Assembly (NCBI RefSeq): GCF_964019385.1
Contig: NC_088653.1
Coordinates: 13,733,154-13,797,153, forward strand
Direction of reading: 5' to 3'
Origin: Sycon ciliatum
Lineage: Eukaryota; Porifera; Calcarea; Leucosolenida; Sycettidae
Length of the DNA stretch: 64,000 nt
Shown here piece by piece: positions 55,291-64,000 of this stretch; positions within the stretch are counted from its first letter, which is position 1, and each line of letters starts with the position of its first letter. Made by a program: the position numbers and the translations under genes. The notes below the pieces were generated by a model. The model did not search any database, was not told the origin of the DNA, and saw only the letters and a list, made by a program, of their open reading frames with translations.

Positions 55291-55339
55291 GTCTAAGGGT
55301 GTCTAATGTCCAATGACTGTTGTGACTATTATTGTAGGA

Positions 55340-55388
55340 AAGATTGTCGCAAAATTGTCGCAAAATTGTCGCAAGATTGTCGCAATGT
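55340..55388. repeat. 11-bp tandem repeat
   Basis: Four copies of attgtcgcaaa or close variants, expanded from a single attgtcgcaatgtgac in sister units. Confidence 0.85.
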
Positions 55389-55606
55389 GACATGTTTGTG
55401 AGAAATCTACACCATAGCTCTACACACAAGATATCAAATCCAGCCGTACCAATGGAGACCGAGGAATTCTAAGTAAATGCTCACACGCGCCTTCTGGGGG
55501 GGCGAGAGCTGCCATGCGAGTGATTAGAGTAATAGTAGGAATAGAAGCAACATGTAATCAGTTGGTAATGGGGTTATTGTGGAGTCGGAATGTGCAACAT
55601 TTAGTA

Positions 55607-56070
55607 CAATCTAGTACTGCCCCTCGGTGCCATGAACTTGCTCGGGAATAACAATTTAGTTGAAGCTCGTGTATTCGCCGAAGATGGTGCTAAGGTGCAA
55701 ACCGACTCTCACGTTGAATCTCTACAAACCTCTTTGGCGATACAGCACGTCTATAGAAAAAACGGTGTGATCGTCAGTCCTGCAGCCTGTTCCTTGCAGT
55801 TGCAGTGTGGTGAGTAACATAGCATGGTTGTTGCGAGGGGACGTGAGCGAGAGTTCGCGACAAACTCCAATTTAAGCACTGTGCCCGATCTAAACTAGCA
55901 ACCAAAACGACAGTCGTACCGTGGTAGAGTGGTGAAGAGACTTGCTGTGTTATTATTGATATCCACAAACAAAAAAACATTCATAGCCAGCAGACAGAGA
56001 CTGGAATGTCTAAGACGGAATTGTTGAGTGCCAACGAAAGTCAGTTGGCGACCAGCTTCCTACTCATCTG
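55607..56070. repeat. Array upstream module
   Basis: Same block as 29028-29480, ending at the catctgga tract where the LINE is inserted. Confidence 0.65.
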
Positions 56071-56074
56071 GATT

Positions 56075-59000
56075 TTTATTTATTTTTTATTTTTTTACTA
56101 TTGACACAGCCCTACTGGAGAACAGGTGGAGAAAAAAAAGAAACGAGGAAAAGGACAAAACACAGGGGATGTAGGCACGACGTGCTCATGTGCTGGGAGC
56201 AACTCAACCGACCAGAGGTATGGACGTCAGCGTTGCAACTAGGCATCGAAAAATGTGTGTGTGTAGGGGGGGGGGGTTGCACAAGAACAACTGCAAAAAA
56301 AACAGAAGCTAGAGAATACCACAAAATAAAAACTTGGTGTGATATAATGAGAAGAAAATAATGACGCCCAAAAGCGCTAATACGAAATTAAGTTTTACGG
56401 TACGTACACAATATCAGTCGTTAAAGACTGATGCACCGCTAAGGGTTAAGAAAAAGGAAAATAATAAACCACATAGCGCTAAAGCTGCACCAAATAATAA
56501 TTTAAATTATAACTAAGCCGGGTGGAAAACCAAGAAATCATAACAAACAAGACAAACTCAATTATAAATTAATAATATAAAATTAAATAATAAAAGGTAA
56601 ATGAAGCCCAATATCATCAGCATAGCCGAACCGAACCAAGGAACATGGCCCATGCCACAGTCAAGAGTTCATCAGTAGAAGTCGGTAGCCATCAGCTAGT
56701 GTTAGTGCGTGAGGTACTTATGGACATCTACTTTGAACGTGTGGAGCCGCTTTAAGCTGAGTGTAGCTCTTACAATTTCGCTTGGCAAGCTGTTCCATAC
56801 TGAGACTACAGAAAACGGGAAGGAGCGAGAATCATAGGCAGGTGCTCTCCTGTCCAGGACTTGCTGCTGCTGCACATGGTGCTGCTGGCCAGGAGGGGGT
56901 TGACTCCCGGTGCGCCGAGCTTCTACATGGTTGGCTGGAGGGGGATCATGGGCCATTCATGGCGGTGAGCTGGGGTGGTCCTGGGATGCACTGGAGCTTG
57001 TACAGGTATACCAGCCCAGATACAATCCGGCGGTGGCACAGGCTTTGGAGAAGGGCACCAGGGCCAATAATGGCCATTGCACGTTTCTGTACACGGTCGA
57101 GTCGGGCGAGGTGGCTGGATGCAGCTCCCATCCACACAAGGGGAACATACTCGAGGACGGGTCGCACAAATCCCTTGTACGCACAAAGCCGGCCATGGTA
57201 ATCCAACACCCGACAAGCCCGACGGAGAGCACCCAGTCTCTGACAGCCACGTGTCGCAATTTAGTGCAAGTGATCCCGGAATGACAGCTTGGCGTCAAAT
57301 GTCACTCCAAGAAGCTTGATGGTGGTGGTTTCCGGAACAGCGATTCCTCCAAACTTGATGTCAGGGACAGCAGGGTGTGTGGCTTTCGTAGTCATCAGCA
57401 GCTGTTGCGATTTAGAGGGCTCGAATCTGATGCGCCAGCGTTCTCCCCACTCTTCAAGACGCTTGAGGCTGGATTGCAAGGCGGCAGTCATGTCATTCAT
57501 ATTGTCCTGCATGCGGATGAGGCTGTAGAGGGTTGCGTCGTCTGCAAAGGAACTTAGTCGCGTCTCGGGAGACAGGCACTGATCCAGGTCAGACACATAG
57601 AAGAGGAAAAGTGTCAGGCCAAGGATACTGCCTTGGGGCACACCTGCTGTTATGGGCGCCGGGGAGGATGAGTCGCCGTGGACCAGGACTGATAGTTTGC
57701 GGTTCAGGAGGTAATCCTGCAGCCAGTGCAGCAGACAGCCACCAATGCCAACGTTCTTGGCTTTGAAAATCAGTCCAGAGTGTGATACCCGATCAAATGC
57801 TCCTGCTATGTCCACCGCCACCATGTGACCATACCCTCCATCGCTGATAGTCTTGACCCACTCAGTGTGCAAAGCAGTGAGGATGTCGCACTTGCCTCTT
57901 CCTTGCCGACAGCCATATTGACTGTCGGGCAGAATATTGAAACGCTCCAGATAATTCACGAGCTGCTTGTTTACTATACTCTCCATTACTTTTGACAGGA
58001 TGGATAGTAGTGAAACTGGCCGGTAATTCTTGGGATCCGAGCGGGGGCTCTTCTTGAAGACTGGAACCACATGGGTCAGCTTCCATTTGGTAGGTTGAAC
58101 ACCGTGGCGAAAGCAGAGTGAGAACAGTTTGGTGACTGGTTCTGCAATCTCACTGGAACACTGAGCTAGGACTCTTGCTGGAATATTGTCAGATCCTGTT
58201 GCCTTCGATGTATTCAGCTTGGCTAGACGGCGGCGTACATCAGCAAGCCAGAAATGGATGCGGGCAATACCATGGCGGTCCAAATGCTGCATTTCTGGCA
58301 GATCGTCTGGAGAGATGTCATCATCTGCCTCGCTTCACTTCTGGGAGTAGTACCTGGCGAGGCAATTGGCCATTGCTTGGCGAGTTGGATACTCTGTGCC
58401 GTCGGTGTCCTTAAGCAGAGGTATCTCAGAGGCACGTTCCATCCCAGCAGCTCTCTTCATGTCGGACCACCATTGCTTGTCGTTAAGTGAGCCTGAGCTG
58501 AGCTTAGCTTTGACACGAGCATCATATGATGATTGGGCGCGCAGCAAAATAGCAGCTGTTCGGGCCACTAGGTCCATGAATAAAGCTCGCAACTCTCCAT
58601 CATCGGGGTGCTGATGCCACCGTTTCCATGCACGAGTCTTTGCTTGAACTAGAGTGCTGCACTCAAGTGTCCACCAACAAGTGTCTGTCGTCCGTACTGT
58701 CAGGGTCTTAGATGGTATAAACGTGTCCATTCCATCCCGAATTACAGTTGTGAGTTGTTTACATGCAAGTTCGGGGACATTGCAGACGACAGCTGCCCAG
58801 TCAAAGCTGCGTAAATGTGCCCTCAGTCTGCCCCAGTCTGCTTGGCCATAAAGCCATACTTTCCTACTGGTTGGCCGCTCCAGTACAGGAGCGATTTCCT
58901 GAAAGTTGGACAATACTACACAGTGGTCAGAGCGCCCGATGGGAGATGATCCTGCTGTGTGGACAGTGCCAGGAAAGTCGTACAAGACGAAATCCAATGT

Positions 59001-59075
59001 GTTTGGCCCACGGGTTGGCTGGGTCATGTGCTGGACAAGACAGTGTGGACAAGACATGATTTTTGAAAATTATAG
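56075..59075 (-). mobile_element. CR1/Jockey-group LINE, nearly complete except 5' end
   Basis: On the minus strand: the C-terminal end of an endonuclease, then reverse transcriptase, C-terminus, about 600 bp of 3' untranslated region and an A/T-rich tail (tttatttattttttattttt in plus orientation). The host tract CTGGAT occurs on both sides (about 56071 and 59086) as a possible short target duplication. Beyond 59080 lies a scrap of the array gene (ccctatgacataaacgaac), so the element inserted in or near another copy. Confidence 0.8.
56702..59057 (-). pseudogene. LINE endonuclease/reverse transcriptase ORF (two stops, one frameshift)
   Basis: The endonuclease tail has GPNTLDFVLYDF and SPIGRSDHCVV (the SDH motif). 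A linker with IRDGMDTFIPSKTLTVRTTD then CWWTLEC follows. TGA at 58335-58337 interrupts, but the same frame continues: SKATGSDNIPARVLAQ, PKNYRPVSLLSILSKVMESI, QYGCRQGRGKCDIL, VAVDIAGAFDRVSHSGL, GVPQGSILGLTLFLFYVSDL and the catalytic box SSFADDATLY, then KLLGVTFDAKLSFRDHLH. TAA at 57261-57263 comes next. The frame continues to VLEYVPLVWMGA, and one frameshift near 56950 leads to the C-terminus FPFSVVSVWNSLPSEIV. Few lesions mean fairly recent decay. Confidence 0.87.
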
Positions 59076-59382
59076 TGGCTGGATCAGAAACCCTATGACA
59101 TAAACGAACTCTTTGCTGACGTATTGAAGGGGTAATTCCTCTTTTGAATCGATATCATGGTTTAAGCATATGAATTTGAAATCGGAGACATCGGATTAGA
59201 AGAATTCTGCAGCTCGTAAAGAGACTATAATGAAGTCGGAACGAGCAGCATTTGGTATAGTAATTTGTACCGACCAGTGGTGCTTGTTGCGAATATAATG
59301 TTAGTTGAAGCCTATGTGAAAGTCTTTGATGGTGCTAAGCTGAAAACCTACACTGCCGTTGATGCCGTACAATCCCCTTAGT

Positions 59383-59452
59383 AGTAGTAGTAGTATTTAT
59401 TATTTGACTAGGGGAGTCCCAACAGGCATGGCCTTGTTACAGGGAAACCCTT
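59383..59452 (-). mobile_element. LINE 3'-tail insertion
   Basis: Starts with a (TAG)n run (59383-59394) and contains AGGGGAGTCCCAACAGGCAT. Same family and orientation as 6171-6252. The flanking ccctt on both sides may be a target duplication. Confidence 0.65.
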
Positions 59453-60149
59453 TGGCACTACATGCCCACTGTAGAAATCTGTCTGATCATCAGTGGTCGA
59501 AAATATCCTCCGCTTATTTGTTGTATAATAACACAGCATTATTGGTCGGGAGAGGTGGGGGGGGGGGGGGACAAACGCCAATGTAGCGCTGCACCCGATG
59601 TGAACGAAGCACGAAAACAATAGATATATTGGGGATACGGTGGTGACGTCAGCTGCTGCGAAAGTAAGATCTGAGGATAATCGCGAACAGAAACCATTCA
59701 TACACTGTAGACATACAGGAGTTTGACTGAAATAATGACATTGACCCGGCATTGACCAAACTGGGTATTTGCAGAACTGAATGAACTAATGGTGGCCCGT
59801 TTCCTTCAGACACGGTTATGCTGCTTAGCCAAGGGACAATAACCCTGTCAGCAAGATGCTATCTGGATGTCCCCTCACGAATTCCCCGGTCTTCAGCTTC
59901 CTGGAGAAGTCTTGAAACGAGGAACGAAATAATTGAAAACTCAGCTCGGCGCGAACCCCAAAGACCGTGCTACAGTCTGGCAAAATTCCCCCACATCACT
60001 GTTGTGACACAACAACTAAAGAAAAAGGTAAACCGAAGGACTATTACAAAATGTTCTTTAGAAAATGACAATTGAACTTGACAATCTCCAAACAATGCCC
60101 AATCCGTTCATGATAGTCTCTGTTAGATCAGTCTGTGTCCGTTACCCGT

Positions 60150-61110
60150 GTTAGCTAGATACCAACAAGCATTAACGTACATGCCCAAACAGAGGTAGGT
60201 AGGTATTGATTTATTTGAATTCGATATCTCAACAGTACAATGTACAACTTGGAAAGATCCGAAGTTGTGCTCGTTGAACCCAGCCCCAGATGTGCATACT
60301 TGTCGTCCTCAAAATACAATGCCCTTGTCTCCCTGGAAGTGGTACGAGTGCGGCTGGACGTGTTAGTGTGCTGAAACAGGACGTACAGGTTGGTGCGAAA
60401 CGATGGAGGCGGAAATTGTTCATGATGCAAGTTGTGCTCCTTTTGTTGGATTTCAGTGGGCCCAACTAAACATGAAGATGGATCTCTACTGGCAGCCCTA
60501 GTGTCAGGCACTTCTCTGGGGTTGTGTTGTTTTTCTATTCTTAGTTATGCTTGTGTGACGTTGAACCAGTCTGTTTGTCAGGATGTATTGACATCATGGA
60601 CGGCAGATCAATACCATACTGGCCAGAACATAGTAAACACAAGCCCTGCATTGACCTAGCACCTAGTGAATGCAATGACTGACAATATTCAGAGTAATGA
60701 CTTCAATGTAGTTATGCTAGTCGTCACCCCCTCTAGGTCTGAGATCTTAGGTTAACAGACTGCTCTGTCACTGGCAGTATAGGAAACCAGACGCCGTCCA
60801 AAATGTAAAATGACAAGACAGTGCATGTTGAGGTTGAGCCAGGATGCGCATCATTTGTTTCACAGCGTCCTGGGTTTGGCCATCTTTTAGTTGGTTATGA
60901 TAGCCCAGTGCATGATTATTGATTGGCAAATATCAGAAACTGCAACGAATTCCAAATAGCTATGATTATAACGCAACGGAGGATAGTGAAAGGCAAAATT
61001 AAATAATGGTAAACGATGATTTGAGAAAGGATTTTGCTGGCTAAGAAAAGAAAAGAAAATCAAACACGTCAGGTATAAGCTAATTGGAATGAAAGGAAGG
61101 TGTTTTACTC
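60150..61110. repeat. Array intergenic modules before copy J
   Basis: Matches 10914-11590 from about 60490 (gcagccctagtgtcaggc block). 60240-60470 is a diverged relative of 960-1190 on the same strand. Confidence 0.65.
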
Positions 61111-61120
61111 CTACAGACGT

Positions 61121-62114
61121 TCATGGTTTTGGTGATACAAATGTTGTAACAACGTTTGTCATCACAGATTCTTCAGATACTTTATCCGACCTACAAAATA
61201 TAAACAATGGGTCTTGTCTTCCGCTCACACGCCTTAGCACTACCGGGTTCAAATTTGGCTGGCTACGATCAAAAGATGAAAAGCGGCCTTCATTTGTGAA
61301 AAATAATTGAAGCGTAAAGGGTTGAAAGTCAGCGAATATTGAGAACATATTTGCGAGCGGAAAACACCAAACTTGCGCATAGCCCACAGCCTTCGATAAC
61401 CATCCTGAACTCTTTAGAGTACTGCGTTGTTTGAATCAGGACAGCTAGGAAAAAAGGGAACACCTTTCTGACGTACTGAAGTGGTATATCAAAATCTGAC
61501 TTTATTTCATGGTGTAAGCAGTAGGATCTAAAATGAAACGTCAACGGGTTGAGGCTTTGTCGGGGCCAGGACCGTCCAAATGCGAATCCTAACCTCTCGG
61601 TCCTCGTCTCCGTACCATACAAGCTAAATTGAGACCAGAGAATTTCATAGTTGCTGTATTTAGACGATACACATTCCATACAGTTCAGTAATGATGTTTG
61701 GTAGAGATAACTGGGTGTGGTTGACTGCCATGGTGATCCAGTTACTATATCCACTTTTACGCTATCCTCACGTCCTTTGCAGCACAGCGTACATCGCCAG
61801 TTTATAAGCGTATCGACAACTTTAGTGGTCCAATGGCTAGGACAATCGATAACTGTTATCGACAAATCATCATGGAAAGCTAATCGAAGTCTACGCAAGG
61901 CATTCATGAAGTTCTCTTCAGCGACACCATTAAATCTCCGCGATGCACTACTGCAACATCCGAGATGTAAGATTAACTTTTCGCATCGGGATAGGTCGAG
62001 GGTAGTATAGCTCAGCAATAGAATATTAGGACGAAATTCCAAATTCACAACCTCGTTATGAGGCTCACGATAACCATGTTCAAAGGCCCGAATAGTTACT
62101 TCGATATTGACCAT
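61121..62114 (-). pseudogene. Array gene family, type 2, copy J (one frameshift)
   Basis: MVNIEVTIRAFEHGYREPHN starts at 62114 and stays open for 261 codons: ILLLSYTTLDLSRCEKLI, GVAEENFMNALRRLRL, VIDCPSHWTTKVV, GSPWQSTTPSYLYQTSLLNC, SLYGTETRTERLG and VIEGCGLCASLVF. A two-base loss near 61335 (cagcgaatattg where G has cagcaaaaatattg) shifts the frame. The remainder is readable one frame over as FADFQPFTLQ to TTFVSPKP, stop 61121-61123. Promoter intact. A variant poly(A) signal AGTAAA follows. Function unrecognised. Confidence 0.82.
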
Positions 62115-62250
62115 ATTCTAGCTTATTGCTTGGATAAGACCAGCTTAACACAAAATTTTAAGGAGTTATGAAGGACACAGTCTCTATGAAACCGTCAACG
62201 GTGACTAACCAGACTAAACAGTTGCTCTGCTCTTTCAAATGAACCTGATG

Positions 62251-62293
62251 AACACTGCCTGCTACTCTCTAGACACCAAATACTTATAGGTGA
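62251..62293 (-). promoter_or_regulatory. TATA/initiator promoter of copy J
   Basis: TATAAG with its first T at 62288, initiator CAGTGT with its A at 62256 (32 nt). The leader to ATG 62114 is 142 nt. Confidence 0.72.
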
Positions 62294-62639
62294 AAACAAA
62301 GATAATTGTCTACAACTCAGTTTTAGCGCTTGCTTAGATGATAGATGATAGTCGATAATTGTTATACACACAATCGGGCAAGTGTGAGTAGGGACGTGTT
62401 TTTGCGTGGGTGGTTAGGTTACTTTTCTTGTCCAGGTTGCTTAACGTCCATTGACTGTTGAGAATAATATTGTACCAAAGCTTGTCGCAATATGACATGT
62501 TTGTGAGAAATTTAGACTAACGCTCTACATATAACAAATCAGATCAAGCCGTACCAGTCGAGACTGAGGAATTCCACGCAAATTCTCACACAAGGCTTCT
62601 TGTGGGAAAGAACTACCAGACGAGTGCTTAGAATAATAG

Positions 62640-63390
62640 TGGTAAGAGAAGCAACATGTAGTCAGTCGGTAAGGGAGTGATTGTCAACTCGGAATGTGCA
62701 GCATTTAGTACAATATGTGCACCAAGGGGCACTTTTATAATTGCCAGCCGTGCTGCTACCCACAGTCAACTTGTAGTTTGTGGCCAGCCACAACGGGTAC
62801 ATGGATGCAGCTAATGCGGTCGATATGGGCTCTTGCGCCAGTGGTTAGGAGACTTATCCACACACCCCCACCTTTACGCGCCGCATCTGCCGCTTGGGTT
62901 TACCGGGTGTTAGCGGCCATCGTGAGTTCACTTTTACTGCCTCTTGGTGCCACGAAATTGCTCAGCACTAGCAATTGAGTCAAAGCGCATGTAATCGCCT
63001 AGGATGGTGCTAAGGTGCACGCTGGCTCTAATGTCGAATCTATGCGAACATCTTTGACGGTATAGGACCTCTATGGAAAACTGTCCGATACTCAACGACT
63101 TCGCCTGTCCATTGAAGCGGGTTTAGTATGACAGCATGGTTGGCGAGAGGGGACGTGGGCTAAGCTTGGCGACAAGCAGAAATTTAAGCGCTGTCCCCGA
63201 TCTAAACCAGTCACCAAAATAACAGCAGTATGTACAGTGGTAAAGGGACTTGTTATACTAATAGGGATGTTCGCAAGCAGAAAATATTGATGGCCAGCAA
63301 ACAGTGACGTGCGTTTGACTGGAACGACTGAAATGGAATTGAACAGTGCCAACGCAAGTCAGTTGGCGGCCGACCTCCTACTGATCTGTA
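62640..63390. repeat. Array upstream modules
   Basis: Same order as 15250-16290 and 32440-33050 (MITE-free). The small ORF block at 63290 carries a TGA six codons in. Confidence 0.7.
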
Positions 63391-63444
63391 TATGTACAGT
63401 AGGAGTAGGATAATTACAAAATTGAAGAAGTTCAGGAGAATAAT

Positions 63445-63720
63445 TATTATCAGAGCTTCTCGAAATTCTTCACCTGATTTCAAATCCAATGCAGAGGTAC
63501 AACCTAAACGAATCGATATCCCGCTACCATTCGCATGGGCACGGCCCCAATCCAACAGAAGGTTAATCCTATGGAACACATAGCGTGGCGAAAAGGAATA
63601 AAAATCACCTAGAATATGGAGGCAAAATATGCGTGCAAAAGCCAGTAATCTTGTGCATAGCTCACAGCCAGCAATAAGGATCGTGAAACCCTTACACCAA
63701 CAATTTCGATTTTCCACCAA
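63445..63720 (-). pseudogene. Array gene family, type 1, copy K (internal fragment)
   Basis: About 90 codons, VENRNCWCKGFTILIAGCEL then CTRLL, FHRINLLLDWGRAHANG and SGEEFREALI. It is cut off at both ends: on the 5' side at 63723 inside an AFL..K-type stretch, and on the 3' side at about 63440 before the LSPKP end, where flanking module sequence is joined in. It is closest to copies A and D. Confidence 0.75.
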
Positions 63721-64000
63721 AAAAGCTACTTGGTCCGACTCATCGCAATTGTCGCTTATCTCCCACGCACGTTTGGACAGATAAAACGCAGTCCAATCAC
63801 GATAATGTGCAAGAACTAGAATGTAGGCGAAACTGGTTCATGAAGCCAGTTGCGCTCCTTTTGTTTGATTTCATTGCGCTTTACTATACATGAAGATGGA
63901 TCTCTACTGGCAGCCCTAGTGTCAGGCGCTTCTGGGGTTGTGTTGTGTTTCTATTCTTAGTTATACTTGTCTGTTGTTGAACCTGTCTGTGTTGTCAGGC
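63721..64000. repeat. Array intergenic module, cut by window end
   Basis: 63840-64000 repeats the gcagccctagtgtcaggc block of 60490. Nothing else is seen. Confidence 0.5.

Overview
This is eukaryotic DNA, very probably from an invertebrate animal. The evidence is non-LTR, Penelope-like and tyrosine-recombinase retroelements, tRNA-derived SINEs, MITEs with target duplications, TATA/initiator promoters, AATAAA poly(A) signals and a polyubiquitin fragment. There are no bacterial operons, rRNA genes or CRISPR arrays. I cannot name the species.

The window is a decayed tandem array of a roughly 5-6 kb unit. Each unit holds one copy of a compact, apparently intronless gene (about 320-350 codons) that I do not recognise. 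Copies lie at 5.8-6.9 (A), 11.6-12.6 (B), 17.6-18.6 (C), 20.9-21.2 (D, truncated), 25.5-27.0 (E, plus strand), 27.3-28.0 (F), 30.8-31.9 (G), 43.3-44.3 (H), 53.7-54.7 (I), 61.1-62.1 (J) and 63.4-63.7 kb (K, fragment). All are on the minus strand except E. Two subfamilies are interleaved: type 1 (A, C, D, E, F, H, I, K) and type 2 (B, G, J). Copies share a TATA box and initiator 32 nt apart, a 5' leader of about 140 nt, a leader palindrome centred on GTCGAC and, in type 1, an AATAAA close behind the stop codon. The longest copies each carry only one obvious disabling lesion, and it differs from copy to copy.

Between the genes lie conserved non-coding modules that recur in fixed order. A two-copy segmental duplication (1-1902 and 47671-49265) belongs to the same array.

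Mobile elements fill the array: a 5'-truncated RTE-like LINE with a 10-bp target duplication (12.6-14.4 kb); a near-complete LINE (56.1-59.1 kb) plus LINE fragments near 8.2, 36.3-37.1 and 46.8-47.6 kb; a Penelope-like element whose GIY-YIG nuclease is split by a segment with three AT-hooks (33.1-35.4 kb); a full-length Ngaro/PAT-type element with A1-B1-A2-B2 split direct repeats (37.9-43.0 kb); two long TIR elements (21.2-24.2 and 49.3-52.6 kb); an hAT-like element carrying a 30-bp minisatellite (19.9-20.6 kb); and several MITEs whose empty sites can be read from sister units. A hammerhead-ribozyme-like core lies at 19.43 kb. A chimeric secreted/ubiquitin pseudogene behind an LTR and primer-binding site lies at 10.1-10.9 kb.
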